NCBI GenBank assembly: GCA_028287505.1
Contig: JAQBPN010000001.1
Span: 83,738 to 147,737, forward strand
Direction: 5' to 3'
DNA: 64,000 nt
DNA from: Fibrobacterota bacterium
GTDB taxonomy: Bacteria > Fibrobacterota > Fibrobacteria > UBA11236
Position 1 is the stretch's first letter, and each line of letters opens with the position of its first letter. This document shows positions 27,050-37,425 of the stretch, piece after piece. Below the pieces are notes generated by a model. The model ran no database searches. It was not told where the DNA came from and worked only from the letters and a program-made list of their open reading frames with translations. The translations under genes and the position numbers were made by a program.

Positions 27050-28237
27050 ATGTTTCGCAGTTTTTCAAAACCCGGTCTGACCTTCGGCGCGGCCTGCCTG
27101 GCTTTTGTCGGGCTCATGTGGTTGCGCGCCCCCCACGCGGAGGGATCCGGACAGACGGCCGCTATGCAAACGGCGGAGGCCGGCAAAGCCGCGCATGCCA
27201 CCTTCGCGGGCGGATGCTTCTGGTGTATGGAGCCGCCCTTCGAAAAGGTCCAGGGCGTGTCCGCGGTGCTTTCCGGATACAGCGGCGGTGATGAAGTGAA
27301 TCCGACCTATGAGCAGGTGGGAAGCGGCCGCACCGGCCATGCCGAATCCGTGGAAGTCCTTTACGATCCGGCCAAGGTCAGCTATGCCACCTTGTTGGAA
27401 GTCTATTGGCGTTCCATGAACCCCACCGACGCGGGCGGCCAATTCGCGGATCGCGGCAAGCAATATCGTCCCGCCATTTTCACGCGCAATGCGGAACAGA
27501 AGCGCTTGGCGGAAGAGTCCAAGGCCAAGCTGGCCGCGAGCGGAAAATTCTCCAAGCCCATCGTTGTGGAGATCACTCCCTTCAAGGCGTTCTATCCCGC
27601 GGAAGAGTATCATCAGGACTATTACAAGAAGGATCCCGGGCATTACCATGCGTACCGCCAGGGATCGGGCCGCCAGGGCTTCCTCGAAAAGACCTGGGGC
27701 AAGGACTATCCGGAGTATCCCGTCATTCCGGTGACCAAAGACAACGACGGAGTCGAGGAGGCTACCAGCATGGGATCGAACCATAAATACGTGAAACCCG
27801 CCGACGCGGAACTGAAGCAGAAGCTGACGCCCGAACAATACAGCGTGACCCAGAAAAGCGGCACCGAGCGTCCCTTCGCCAATGCCTATTGGGACAACCA
27901 CAAGGACGGCATCTACGTGGACGTGGTGACGGGCGAGCCTCTTTTCAGCTCCAAGGACAAGTTCAACAGCGGCACCGGCTGGCCCAGCTTCACGCGGCCC
28001 ATCGATCAGAACAGCCTGAAGAAGGAATCGGACAACAGCCTCGGAATGCAGCGGGACGAGGTGCGCAGCCAGATCGGGAATTCCCACCTTGGCCATGTGT
28101 TCGATGACGGGCCCGCCCCCACCGGCCTGCGCTATTGCATCAATTCCGCCTCGCTCCGCTTCATTCCCAAGGAAAAACTGGCGGAAGAGGGCTACGGCGA
28201 ATTCGAAAAGTCCTTCCAGGTCGCGTCCAAGCATTGA
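27050..28237 (+). CDS. msrAB: Exported MsrA-MsrB fusion (copy 1)
   Basis: A 395-residue bifunctional methionine sulfoxide reductase with an N-terminal signal sequence. MsrA (about 43-205) carries the catalytic Cys56 in GGCFWCME, with SGYSGG and [10 protein letters not shown]; MsrB (about 250-390) has the catalytic Cys363 in RYCINSASL and substrate motif GTGWPSF. It repairs Met-S-SO and Met-R-SO in periplasmic or surface proteins. The MsrB site reads KSGTERPF where copy 2 has QQCGTEKPF, so a possible resolving Cys is absent here. GGAGG precedes the ATG. A homologous copy follows 64 bp later. Confidence 0.93.
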   Translation: MFRSFSKPGLTFGAACLAFVGLMWLRAPHAEGSGQTAAMQTAEAGKAAHATFAGGCFWCMEPPFEKVQGVSAVLSGYSGGDEVNPTYEQVGSGRTGHAESVEVLYDPAKVSYATLLEVYWRSMNPTDAGGQFADRGKQYRPAIFTRNAEQKRLAEESKAKLAASGKFSKPIVVEITPFKAFYPAEEYHQDYYKKDPGHYHAYRQGSGRQGFLEKTWGKDYPEYPVIPVTKDNDGVEEATSMGSNHKYVKPADAELKQKLTPEQYSVTQKSGTERPFANAYWDNHKDGIYVDVVTGEPLFSSKDKFNSGTGWPSFTRPIDQNSLKKESDNSLGMQRDEVRSQIGNSHLGHVFDDGPAPTGLRYCINSASLRFIPKEKLAEEGYGEFEKSFQVASKH

Positions 28238-28301
28238 ATCAAAACGGTCCCTCCTTCCGCATCGGAAAGAGGGGCGCTTTCACCGAAGAACGGAGATTTC
28301 C

Positions 28302-29504
28302 ATGTTCCCTTTCACGTTTCCCGCTATGACCAAGCCCGGCTCCGCCGCGGGATTCGCGGTGCTGGCGCTGACCGGCATCCTCGGCATCGCTTCTCCCCGG
28401 GCCGAAGAGATCAAGCCGGCCACCGCCATGCCCAAAACCATCGCCCCGGGCAGGCTGGGGCATGCCACCTTCGCCGGCGGCTGTTTCTGGTGCATGGAGT
28501 CCCCGTTCTTCAAGATCGCCGGAGTCATCGACGTGTTGCCCGGATACAGCGGCGGCGAAACGGCCAATCCTTCCTATGAAGACGTGAGCAGCGGAACCAC
28601 CGGGCATGCCGAGTCCGTCGACATCACTTATGATCCGTCCAAGGCGAGTTACTCCACCTTGCTGGAGGCCTATTGGCGGTCGCTGGACCCGACCGACGCG
28701 GGAGGGCAATTCGCGGACCGGGGAACGCAATACCGCCCCGCCATCTTCTACCGCAACGCCGAGCAAAAACGCCTGGCGGAGGAAAGCAAGGCCCGCCTGG
28801 CCGCGAGCAAGAAGTACCTTAAGCCCATCGTGGTGGAGATTACGGCTTTCAAGGCTTTCTACGTGGCGGAGGAGGAGCACCGGCATTACGCCAAGCGGAA
28901 CCCCGTCCGTTACCACGCCTATCGCGCCGGATCCGGCCGCGAAGGCTTTATCGCGAAAAACTACGGCATCGACCTTCCGGAAGCGCCCGTCATTCCGGTG
29001 AACAGGGACAACGACGGAGTAGAGGAGGCGACCGCCATGGCACCGGAACCGAAATACGTGAAACCCGCGGACAACGATTTGAAAATCACCCTGACCTCGG
29101 AACAATACAAGGTGACCCAGCAATGCGGCACGGAAAAGCCGTTCGACAATGCCTACTGGGACAATCACAAGGAAGGCCTGTACGTGGACGTGGTGACCGG
29201 GGAACCGCTCTTCAGCTCCAAGGACAAGTTCAACAGCGGCACCGGCTGGCCCAGCTTCACGCGGCCCCTCGATCCCGGCCACGTCAAGAAGGCGACGGAC
29301 GAGAGCCACGGCATGCAGCGCGACGAGGTCCGCAGCAAAATCGGGGATTCCCATCTGGGCCACGTCTTCACCGATGGCCCCGCTCCCACCGGCCTGCGCT
29401 ATTGCATCAACTCCGCCTCGCTGAAATTCATCCCCAAGGAGAACCTGGCAAAAGAAGGCTACGGCGAATACGCCAAACTCTTCGAAGGCGTGGCCAAGCA
29501 CTAG
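28302..29504 (+). CDS. msrAB: Exported MsrA-MsrB fusion (copy 2)
   Basis: A 400-residue paralog of the preceding gene, with its own signal sequence, MsrA Cys61 in GGCFWCME and a C-terminal MsrB with RYCINSASL. The two proteins are closely similar along their whole mature length, so this is a tandem duplication; differences concentrate in the leader, the inter-domain linker and the QQCGTE motif. CGGAG lies 6 bp before the ATG at 28302. The stop is followed by a good terminator, so both copies form one operon. The electron donor, usually a thioredoxin-like membrane protein, is not encoded nearby. Confidence 0.93.
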   Translation: MFPFTFPAMTKPGSAAGFAVLALTGILGIASPRAEEIKPATAMPKTIAPGRLGHATFAGGCFWCMESPFFKIAGVIDVLPGYSGGETANPSYEDVSSGTTGHAESVDITYDPSKASYSTLLEAYWRSLDPTDAGGQFADRGTQYRPAIFYRNAEQKRLAEESKARLAASKKYLKPIVVEITAFKAFYVAEEEHRHYAKRNPVRYHAYRAGSGREGFIAKNYGIDLPEAPVIPVNRDNDGVEEATAMAPEPKYVKPADNDLKITLTSEQYKVTQQCGTEKPFDNAYWDNHKEGLYVDVVTGEPLFSSKDKFNSGTGWPSFTRPLDPGHVKKATDESHGMQRDEVRSKIGDSHLGHVFTDGPAPTGLRYCINSASLKFIPKENLAKEGYGEYAKLFEGVAKH

Positions 29505-29534
29505 CCGCAAAATCCTTTTCCGGCTTTTTCTCCC

Positions 29535-29560
29535 AACGGTCCGGAAACGGACCGTTTTTC
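29535..29560 (+). terminator. Intrinsic terminator of the msrAB operon
   Basis: AACGGTCCG and CGGACCGTT form a perfect 9-bp stem with a GAAA loop, ending in TTTTTC. Confidence 0.92.
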
Positions 29561-29734
29561 ATGGTCTGAATCGCAATCGGTCAAAATGTTACCGGCCGGA
29601 ATCCCTCAGCATCGGATCCACACTTCTTTCCGGTACCTCAGATTGGGAAACCAGAGCTAATTTCTCTATAGCCATTCTGGCATGCGGATTGCGGTTCAAG
29701 AAAGACGCACAAGCCGTCAATCAAGGAGTCTGAT

Positions 29735-30256
29735 ATGAAGTTCTTTTTGCGCTGCCTTTCCTTGACTGTGGTCTGCCTGGTTCCAGGCTGCCGGCTTTTC
29801 GGACCCGAGTCAAATCCCGAACCCTCGTCCATCTATCATTTCCAGGGTATTCTCGGCGATCTTCCATTCGTGGAGACGAGGAGCGACACCGTGGCCTGTT
29901 ACCAAGGCGCAACTTTCCACAATAACACGGTTTTTTGCGACGCACCCGGAATGCCGAACCAATATCCCTCCGCGGGTCCGATTGTCAAAACCCAAATCAT
30001 CACCACCGGATATTACTTGCTGGAATGGAAACGGCCCGTAACGGACGAAACCTGGATACTGCGCCTCGGCCCCAATAAAGACTATCTCACGGAAGTAAGT
30101 GGTTTCCAACCCACTTCCGTACAAATGGGCCGGGAAATACGTTGGAAACTGAGCGGCACAGCTCCGGACTATGCGGACTTCGCGGAAGCCAAGACGGAAA
30201 TGGACAAAGAGACATTCTTCATCGAATTGATACGGGTCGGCACCTTGGAGAAGTGA
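29735..30256 (+). CDS. Small lipoprotein of unknown function
   Basis: A 173-residue lipoprotein (lipobox VPGC, Cys19). It has a good ribosome binding site (AAGGAG, 7 bp before ATG). The mature part is predicted beta-rich with two Cys (TVACYQG, TVFCDAP) that may form a disulfide. I do not recognise the family. It stands alone between the msrAB terminator and mfd. Confidence 0.75.
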   Translation: MKFFLRCLSLTVVCLVPGCRLFGPESNPEPSSIYHFQGILGDLPFVETRSDTVACYQGATFHNNTVFCDAPGMPNQYPSAGPIVKTQIITTGYYLLEWKRPVTDETWILRLGPNKDYLTEVSGFQPTSVQMGREIRWKLSGTAPDYADFAEAKTEMDKETFFIELIRVGTLEK

Positions 30257-30342
30257 ACCAATCATGGACCGCCTTTCTCCATACGTGGAACGATTGGCGT
30301 TTCCAATTACCTTCAGCCCGGGTTTTTTTACCTTAATATGGC

Positions 30343-33300
30343 TTGAACACCCGGACTTCCAAAACCCACGCCCCCTTTCCCCTTGAACAACTCTTCCAGG
30401 AAGAGGCGTTTCCCGCGTTGGCGGGTTTGCGGTTCCAGAAGGAGAATCCCCTCTATGTGGCCGGCGTGGCCGGCTCGGCGGTGTCCGCTCTGGTGGCCCG
30501 GCAATTCCTGGACTCGAAGGGCAATATGCTGTACCTTGCCCCGGACGCCAAGACGGCGGAACTGGTGGCCGAGGATCTGGAATCCTGGCTGGGCGAGGAA
30601 CAGGTGCTCCTCTTCCCGGGCCTCGACCTTAAGCCCTACGAATGGCGCAAGCCTTTCGGCCACGTGCTGGAACAGCGCCTGGGCTGCTTCGAGGCCCTTT
30701 ACAAGAAGAAACGATCCGTGCTGGTCACGGCCCTGCCCACCTTCCTGACGCGCCTTTCCAGTCCGGACTCCCTCCACCTGGAGATCCTGAACCTGGCCAA
30801 GGGCCAGACCTTGAACATGGAGGATTTCCGCGACGCCGTGTTGCACATGGGTTTCACGGAAGAAGCCGTGGTGCAGGACATCGGCGAATTCTCCGTGCGC
30901 GGCGAAATCATCGACATCTACCCCTACCTGCTGGAAAACCCCGTCCGCATCGTCCTCTTCGGGGATGAGATCGAATCGGTCAAGGAGTTCGACATCTTCA
31001 CCCAGCGCTCGGTGAAGGACATCCCGTCCGTGGACGTCTTTCCCCTGGATGAATGCTGCTTCAGCCACAAGGATCTGGAAGCGGGGATGGAAAAGCATCT
31101 CGACCGCTTCGTGGGGGAAGGCTCCTTCGAGGCCGAGCACCATCGCCTGTTGGTGAAGCGCAACCTGGACGGCATCCACTGGCAGAAGGCTTTTTTCAAG
31201 GACCTGAACTACTCGCTGCTGGATTTCCTGGGCCCGGACACCCGCGTGGTAGTGGGAGACGAGGACAATCTCAAGGCGGGAGTGGAACGGCTTTGGAGCG
31301 CGGCGCAAGAGGGCTACAACGAAGCCTTGACCGCGGAAAAATGGGTGGCCAGGCCGGATGAACTGTTCTTCTCCAAGCCCGATCTGGACAGGATGCTGTC
31401 GGATCGGCCCAGCTTGCGCATGGGGCGCCTGAGTTGGGAAGGCGCGGGCTGCCGCACCCTGGACATGCAGGAACAAGGCCGGGGCGGAGGCGGGCTGGCC
31501 CAGGTGGAGCACGTTTTCGCGGAACTGGATCTGGAAGGCCTGCGCGTCTACCTGCTCTCGCCCAACGAAGGCCAGGCCGAACGCCTCCGCAAGCTGACCG
31601 CGGAATATCCCATCGCCGGCATCGCGGTGGGCCATCTCGCCTGCGGCTTCATTTCCCGGGACGATGGCGTGGCCGTCTTCACGGACCATCAGATCTTCAA
31701 CCGCTTCAGCCGCAAGATCAAGCGCAAGAAGCAAAAGGGCGGCGGCGTCGCCATCCAGAACTTCGAAGCCCTGTCCCGCGGCGACTATGTGGTCCACGAG
31801 GATTACGGCATCGGCCGCTTCGTGGGCGTGAAACGCATCAAGACCCGGCCCCCGGCGACGGGCGGCCCTGAAGCTCCCATACCCGCGGAAATCCAGGTCG
31901 ACTGCATCCTTTTGGATTTCCAGGGATCCGACAAGCTCGCATTGCCCGTCACCGATCTCAGCAAGCTGGAGAAGTATTCCTCCGAGGAAGGGCATGTGCC
32001 CGTGCTGTCCAAGCTGGGCGGCAAGACCTGGGAGAACCAGAAGGAAAAGGCCAAGAAGTCCATTGTCAAGTTGGCGAAGGATCTCATCGAACTGTACGCC
32101 AAGCGTTCGGTGATGGTGGGCTATTCCTTCAGCGCGGACACGCCCCTGCAGAAGGAGTTCGAAGAAGCCTTCGAATTCGACCTCACTCCCGATCAGGCCA
32201 AGGCGGTGGCGGACGAGAAGGCGGACATGGAGAGGCCCAAGCCCATGGACCGGCTAATCTGCGGCGACGTGGGCTTCGGCAAGACGGAGGTGGCCATGCG
32301 CGCCGCCTTCAAGGCCGTGCTGGACAAGAAACAGGTCTGCATCCTGGCCCCGACCACCATCCTGGCCGCCCAGCATTATGCCAGCTTCATGGACCGCTTC
32401 GGCAATTGGCCCGTGCGCATAGACTATTTGAACCGGTTCAAGGGCCCCAAGGAGCAGAAGGAAACCATCGAGGCCCTGGGCCGCGGCGAAGTGGATCTGA
32501 TCATCGGAACCCATCGCCTCATATCCAAGGACGTGGTCTTCAAGGATCTGGGCCTGATGATCATCGACGAGGAGCAGAAATTCGGCGTCAAGCAGAAGGA
32601 GCGTCTCAAGGAGATGCGCACCCACGTGGACGTGCTCTCCATGTCGGCCACGCCCATCCCCCGCACGCTCAACATGTCCCTGGTGGGCGCGCGCGACCTG
32701 TCCATCATCGCCACCCCGCCCCGCAACCGCCTGCCCATCGATACGCGCGTCATCTACCACGATCCGAAGATCATCCGCGACGCCGTCGAAATGGAACTGG
32801 CGCGCGGCGGCCAGGTGTTCTACGTGCACAACCGGGTCATGGATCTGCCCGAAGTCACTACCTTCATCGAGGGCCTGGTGCCGCATGCCCGCGTGGGCAT
32901 GGCCCACGGCCAGATGGACGAGGTGGCCCTGGAGCAGGTGATGGCGGCCTTCGTGAACCGCGAGTACGACATCCTGGTGGCCACGGGCATCATCGAATCC
33001 GGCCTGGACATCTCCAACGCCAATACCATCATCATCAACCGCGCCGATCTGTTCGGCCTGTCCCAGCTCTACCAGCTGCGCGGCCGCGTGGGCCGCTCCG
33101 CCACCAAAGCCTATTGCTTCCTGATCTCGCCGGACGCCAACCGCTTTTCCGACGAAGCCAAGAAGCGCCTGTATTCCCTGGAGAAGTTCACGGACCTGGG
33201 TTCGGGTTTCCAGATCGCCATGCGGGATCTGGAAATCCGCGGAGCGGGCAACATCCTGGGCCTGGAGCAAAGCGGGCACATCGCCGCCGTCGGCTTCGAG

Positions 33301-33813
33301 ACCTACCATCGCATGTTGCGCGAGACGGTCAAGGAGATGCAGGGGGCCAAGGTGCTGCCCAATCTCAATCCGGAAATCGAGTTCCCGGAGGATGCATTCA
33401 TTCCGGAGGAGTACGTCGAAGACGGCCTGCAGCGCGTGGCCCTGTACCAGAAACTGGCGCGGTGCACGGAGACCGGGCAAATCGACGAAGTGGGCCGGGA
33501 ACTGCTGGATCGGTTCGGGCAACTGCCGCCTTCCGTGCAGGTCCTGCTCGACAGCATGACCGCGCGGGTGGCCGCCCAGCGCTTGGGCTTCCAGAAGGTG
33601 TTGCTCCAGGGCAATCTGCTCAACCTGCAATACGCGGAAATGCTGGTGCCGGAAAAGGAGGAGCTCGGAGTCCTGGTGTCGAAGTTCAAGCGCCCGATGC
33701 GCATCCTGTATGCCAAGCCCTTGCAGATGCTGGTGGAATTGAATCCGCCCCGCAAGGGCGATACCCATGCCGCCATCTCCCAGGCGGCGCAGATCCTGCG
33801 CGATCTGCTGTAG
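30343..33813 (+). CDS. mfd: Transcription-repair coupling factor Mfd
   Basis: A 1156-residue protein close to the usual Mfd length. It has UvrB-like N-terminal domains, an RNA polymerase-interacting domain (DYVVHEDYGIGRFVGVKRI), a RecG-like translocase with Walker A GDVGFGKTE (Lys647), Walker B-type IDEEQKFGVKQ, motif III SATPIPRTL, motif VI LRGRVGRS, and the C-terminal TRCF domain. It releases stalled RNA polymerase and recruits UvrA. The best start is a TTG at 30343 because no ATG is found upstream in frame; the ribosome binding site is poor, and TAATAT lies only 3 bp before it, so the start needs confirmation. Confidence 0.95.
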   Translation: MNTRTSKTHAPFPLEQLFQEEAFPALAGLRFQKENPLYVAGVAGSAVSALVARQFLDSKGNMLYLAPDAKTAELVAEDLESWLGEEQVLLFPGLDLKPYEWRKPFGHVLEQRLGCFEALYKKKRSVLVTALPTFLTRLSSPDSLHLEILNLAKGQTLNMEDFRDAVLHMGFTEEAVVQDIGEFSVRGEIIDIYPYLLENPVRIVLFGDEIESVKEFDIFTQRSVKDIPSVDVFPLDECCFSHKDLEAGMEKHLDRFVGEGSFEAEHHRLLVKRNLDGIHWQKAFFKDLNYSLLDFLGPDTRVVVGDEDNLKAGVERLWSAAQEGYNEALTAEKWVARPDELFFSKPDLDRMLSDRPSLRMGRLSWEGAGCRTLDMQEQGRGGGGLAQVEHVFAELDLEGLRVYLLSPNEGQAERLRKLTAEYPIAGIAVGHLACGFISRDDGVAVFTDHQIFNRFSRKIKRKKQKGGGVAIQNFEALSRGDYVVHEDYGIGRFVGVKRIKTRPPATGGPEAPIPAEIQVDCILLDFQGSDKLALPVTDLSKLEKYSSEEGHVPVLSKLGGKTWENQKEKAKKSIVKLAKDLIELYAKRSVMVGYSFSADTPLQKEFEEAFEFDLTPDQAKAVADEKADMERPKPMDRLICGDVGFGKTEVAMRAAFKAVLDKKQVCILAPTTILAAQHYASFMDRFGNWPVRIDYLNRFKGPKEQKETIEALGRGEVDLIIGTHRLISKDVVFKDLGLMIIDEEQKFGVKQKERLKEMRTHVDVLSMSATPIPRTLNMSLVGARDLSIIATPPRNRLPIDTRVIYHDPKIIRDAVEMELARGGQVFYVHNRVMDLPEVTTFIEGLVPHARVGMAHGQMDEVALEQVMAAFVNREYDILVATGIIESGLDISNANTIIINRADLFGLSQLYQLRGRVGRSATKAYCFLISPDANRFSDEAKKRLYSLEKFTDLGSGFQIAMRDLEIRGAGNILGLEQSGHIAAVGFETYHRMLRETVKEMQGAKVLPNLNPEIEFPEDAFIPEEYVEDGLQRVALYQKLARCTETGQIDEVGRELLDRFGQLPPSVQVLLDSMTARVAAQRLGFQKVLLQGNLLNLQYAEMLVPEKEELGVLVSKFKRPMRILYAKPLQMLVELNPPRKGDTHAAISQAAQILRDLL

Positions 33814-33951
33814 CCGAGATCCACCTCCCATATGGGGTCAAAGGGGGATTGCGCCAATCATCCCGGAATCCCCCGGGAAATGTGTCAAAAGAGTGTTTTT
33901 TGCTATATATACTCCCTGGCCCGGCTCCAACGGTCAGGAACCCTTTTCGGT

Positions 33952-35313
33952 ATGAAGATCAATTCCCAGGCATCCACGCGGCGGCCGGCCAGACCGGCCT
34001 GGGCCGCTTCGATCACGGCATTCTGCCTCTCTCTGGCCTTCGTCGCCTGCAAGAAGGAACCGGTCAAAGCCACCGTCCTGGCCCAGGTGGGCACTTCCAC
34101 CCTGACCCTGGAAGACCTCCGCGAAAGCTTCCCCGCCGAGTTCGAGCAGCTTATCCGCCGGGAACAGTACCTGGATTTCATCAAACGATGGATGGACGAC
34201 GAAGTGGTCTACCAGGAGGCCCTGAAAGCCAAAGTGGAGAACGATCCGGTGGTGGGCCGCAAGCTGGAAAAACTCCGCCGCAAACTGCTCATCGAAGAGT
34301 TCCTGTCCCGGGAAAACGCCTCCGAGGTTTTCGAACCCGATGAAATGGCGATGAACCAGTACTATGAAATGCACAAAGAAGAGTTCCGCCGCAAGGTTCC
34401 GGAAGTCAAGTTCGCGCAAATCCGCGTGCAGACCAACAAGCAGGCCGCTGACCTGAGATACAAGGTCAACCGCGGGGATTTCCTGACGGTGGCCGCGGCG
34501 AATTCCCTGGACCCGGTCCCGGAATCCTACGCCTCCATCTCGTTCAAGAAGCAGACCGAGTTCCCGCCCTGCCTGTCCCAGGACATCGCCGGCGCCGGTA
34601 TCGGCGCGGTTACCTTGCCGGTGGCCTGCCCGGACGGATTCTACCTGGTCAAGGTCCTGGAGCGCCAGGAAGCCGGCAGCCTCATCCCCTTTCCGGAAGC
34701 CAAAGAGGAAATCAGCGGAATCCTGGTGATGGAACGCAAGGACAAGCTGATGGACGGCCGCATCGCCAAATACAAGGAAGGCATGTCCTTCAGCTACAAC
34801 CTGGACCAGATCCCCGGCCTGGCGGAATCCACGAAAGGTTCCGAGGCGCCGGCGGCTCCGGAACCGGCAGTCGCCGAACCGGCCCATCCCGTCGCCATCC
34901 AGCCCGCACCCGCCGCGCCCGCCGCACCGGCCGCGCGTCCTCCCGTAAAACCCAAGGTTTACGCGCCCGCCGCCGCTCCCTCGGCCGCCGTGGCCCCCGT
35001 TACGGCCCAGCCCGCCGCGACCGCGCCGGCAATGGGCGCGTCCTCCGCGGGCGCACCCGTGCAAACCGTCCCCGGCCAGACAGCCCCCGCGGATCCCCGT
35101 CTGCCCCGCGAGCCATGGCAGGACAAACAGGATGCCGTGTCTGCAAAGCCCAAGTATCCCGCCCGCAAGCGGGGAATCAGACGACCGGCGGATTCCTCGG
35201 ACACCCACGCGGCGGCGCCCAAGCCGGCCGCGGAAACGACCCAAGAGCCATCGGGCCAGAAACCCGATGCGGAAGAGAACAGCAATGCGCAAACTCCCGT
35301 TGAAACACCTTAA
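33952..35313 (+). CDS. PpiC-like parvulin lipoprotein with Pro/Ala-rich tail
   Basis: A 453-residue lipoprotein (lipobox FVAC before KKEP). Residues about 35-130 form a SurA_N-like helical region, and about 130-290 a parvulin-like domain. The last about 150 residues are rich in Pro and Ala with scattered Lys and probably disordered. It would act as a periplasmic chaperone or prolyl isomerase for outer-membrane proteins. A TATATA (about 33905-33910) is a candidate -10. The ATG at 33952 begins the signal peptide. Its 3' end overlaps the next SurA-like gene by 29 bp, so the two are coupled. Confidence 0.8.
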   Translation: MKINSQASTRRPARPAWAASITAFCLSLAFVACKKEPVKATVLAQVGTSTLTLEDLRESFPAEFEQLIRREQYLDFIKRWMDDEVVYQEALKAKVENDPVVGRKLEKLRRKLLIEEFLSRENASEVFEPDEMAMNQYYEMHKEEFRRKVPEVKFAQIRVQTNKQAADLRYKVNRGDFLTVAAANSLDPVPESYASISFKKQTEFPPCLSQDIAGAGIGAVTLPVACPDGFYLVKVLERQEAGSLIPFPEAKEEISGILVMERKDKLMDGRIAKYKEGMSFSYNLDQIPGLAESTKGSEAPAAPEPAVAEPAHPVAIQPAPAAPAAPAARPPVKPKVYAPAAAPSAAVAPVTAQPAATAPAMGASSAGAPVQTVPGQTAPADPRLPREPWQDKQDAVSAKPKYPARKRGIRRPADSSDTHAAAPKPAAETTQEPSGQKPDAEENSNAQTPVETP

Positions 35314-36664
35314 GCGGATCGCCTTCGGCGCGCTTCTCGCCGCGCCCGCCTTCGCCTCGCGTCAACCCTATGACGGCATCGTCGCCTCCGTGGACGATCA
35401 GATCATCATGCTCTCGGAACTCGAAGAGCTGCGCATGGTCTCGGCGGAGCAGCAGCCGGGCATGAACCGGATGCCCGCGGATCAGCAGCGCCAGGAAATC
35501 CTCAACCGCCTCATCGACGATAAGGTGGTATTGGTCAAAGCCAAGCAGGACACCACCATCAAGGTCTCGGAAAAGGACATCGCTCCCCGCGTGGAGGACG
35601 CCATCTCCCATTACGTGGAACAACAGGGCGGCGAGAAGAAGTTCGAGACCCTGCTGAAGCAGACCAATGGAATGAACCTGGCCCAATTCCGCGCCCGCCT
35701 GTCCCAGCAATATCTGGATCAATCCTACCGCCAGAAGCTGCAGTTCAAATACGTCGGCGATCACGAGCCGTCCAATCAGCAGATCCGCGAGTTCTACGAG
35801 AGATACAAGGACAGCCTCCCCCTGCAGCAGAACAGCCTGCGGTTGTCCCATATCCAGGTCAAGATCAAGCCGGGCGCGGCCCTGGAGAAGGCCGCATTCC
35901 TGAAGGCCGACTCGCTCACCAAGCGGCTGGACAAGGGCGAAGCCTTCGCGGACCTGGCCAAGAAATATTCCGACGACTATTCCGGCAAAGAGGGCGGCGA
36001 CATCGGCTATACCAAGCGCGGCACCCTGGATCCGGATTACGAGCGCGCGGCCTTTTCCCTGGAAGCGGGCGATTACACCAAAGTCCCGGTGCGGTCCCGC
36101 TTCGGTTACCATCTCATCAAGGTCACCGGCAAAAAGGACAATGAAATCCGCACGTCCCACATCCTGGTGCGCCTGACTCCGGAAGCCTCCGACAGCGCGC
36201 GCACCATCGCGTTCATGGACTCCTTGCGGACCGTCTCCCTCAAGCAGAAGAACTTCCCCGCCCTGGCCACGCGCTTTTCGGAGGACAAGAAAACCCTCGA
36301 TCACGGCGGCAGCCTGGGCTGGTTCACGCGCGACAAACTGGATCCCCGCTATCTCCAGGCGGTGGACAGCCTCAGCGTGGGCGGCGTGAGCCCCCCCATC
36401 GTCATCGGCGACAGCTACCACATCTTCCGCCTGGACGGCCAGTCTCCGGAACGGAAAATGACCGTGGACGAGGATTGGACCGAGATCAGCCAGATCGCCC
36501 GCAATTATTTCATGAGCCAGAAACTTTCCACCTTCATCAAGAAGTGGCGCGAGACCGTCCATATCGAGAACCGCCTGGCGCAGTTCAAGAACCTGCCCGC
36601 CACGGCCGAGGGCTTCGAAGAAGGCGGTTCCGGCGAAGCCGGTCCCCAGCCCGCGCCGAACTGA
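35285..36664 (+). CDS. surA: SurA-like periplasmic chaperone/peptidyl-prolyl isomerase
   Basis: A 459-residue exported protein: short signal peptide, SurA N-terminal region (IVASVDDQIIMLSELEELR) and two parvulin domains, the first with DLAKKYSDDYSGKEGGDIGYTKRG, the second with LATRFSEDKKTLDHGGSLGWF. SurA folds outer-membrane barrels, such as the PorV-like protein and the porin seen here. The ATG at 35285 has GGAAGAG upstream and lies inside the previous gene. Together with the preceding lipoprotein it forms a two-chaperone operon downstream of mfd. Confidence 0.88.
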   Translation: MRKLPLKHLKRIAFGALLAAPAFASRQPYDGIVASVDDQIIMLSELEELRMVSAEQQPGMNRMPADQQRQEILNRLIDDKVVLVKAKQDTTIKVSEKDIAPRVEDAISHYVEQQGGEKKFETLLKQTNGMNLAQFRARLSQQYLDQSYRQKLQFKYVGDHEPSNQQIREFYERYKDSLPLQQNSLRLSHIQVKIKPGAALEKAAFLKADSLTKRLDKGEAFADLAKKYSDDYSGKEGGDIGYTKRGTLDPDYERAAFSLEAGDYTKVPVRSRFGYHLIKVTGKKDNEIRTSHILVRLTPEASDSARTIAFMDSLRTVSLKQKNFPALATRFSEDKKTLDHGGSLGWFTRDKLDPRYLQAVDSLSVGGVSPPIVIGDSYHIFRLDGQSPERKMTVDEDWTEISQIARNYFMSQKLSTFIKKWRETVHIENRLAQFKNLPATAEGFEEGGSGEAGPQPAPN

Positions 36665-36678
36665 GCGGCGAGCGCCTG

Positions 36679-37425
36679 ATGCGGGACGAAACCTCTTACC
36701 GGACAATCGCTCCCTACTATGATTACATCATGGCCCATGTGGACTATGATGCCTGGGGCCGCTACCTGGCCCGCCTCTGGAAAAAGCACGGCATGGACCC
36801 CGTCGGCATCCTGGAATTGGGCGCGGGGACCTGCCCGTTCGCGCGCCGGGACGTATTCCCGCCCAAGGCCAGGGTGGTCTACTCCGACCTCTCCCCCTTC
36901 ATGCTCACGCAAGCCCCCGTCCTCACTCCGGACTGCCGCGTGGCCGCCAACGCCCTGTCCCTTCCCTTCAAGGGTCCCTTCGACCTATGCCTGATGGTCT
37001 ACGATGCCATCAACTACCTGATGCAGGAAGAGGACGTATCCCTGTGCTTCAAGGAATCCCTGCGCGTGCTTGCGCCGGGGGGGCTGTTCATCTTCGACGT
37101 GACCACGGAAGCCAATTCGAAAAAACATTTCCATCACGCCGTGGATTACGGCGAGATGGAAGGCTGCACCTATTTCCGGGAAAGCCACTTCGACCGCGAA
37201 GCGCGCCTGCAGGGCAACGATTTCGTTTTCTTCGTGGAGGGCCGGGAAGGCAATTGGCGCAAGGTCAAGGAAAGCCACCAGCAGCGCATCTACAAGATCG
37301 ACCGCCTCAAGGCCCTCGCGAAAAAGGCCGGATACAAAGTCGAAGGCCTGTTCGAAGGATTCACCTTCCGCCCCGGCAAGGAAGGCTCCGAGCGCGTGCA
37401 TTTCGTCCTCAGGAAGCCGGCGTGA
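36679..37425 (+). CDS. Class I SAM-dependent methyltransferase
   Basis: A 248-residue cytoplasmic protein with SAM-binding motif I ILELGAGTCPFA, motif II VVYSDLSPFML, and post-motif DLCLMVYDAINYL followed by LRVLAPGGLFIFDV. The substrate is unknown. It starts 14 bp after the SurA-like gene and its stop overlaps the FtsE-type start by 4 bp (GTGA), so it belongs to the same operon. Confidence 0.88.
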   Translation: MRDETSYRTIAPYYDYIMAHVDYDAWGRYLARLWKKHGMDPVGILELGAGTCPFARRDVFPPKARVVYSDLSPFMLTQAPVLTPDCRVAANALSLPFKGPFDLCLMVYDAINYLMQEEDVSLCFKESLRVLAPGGLFIFDVTTEANSKKHFHHAVDYGEMEGCTYFRESHFDREARLQGNDFVFFVEGREGNWRKVKESHQQRIYKIDRLKALAKKAGYKVEGLFEGFTFRPGKEGSERVHFVLRKPA

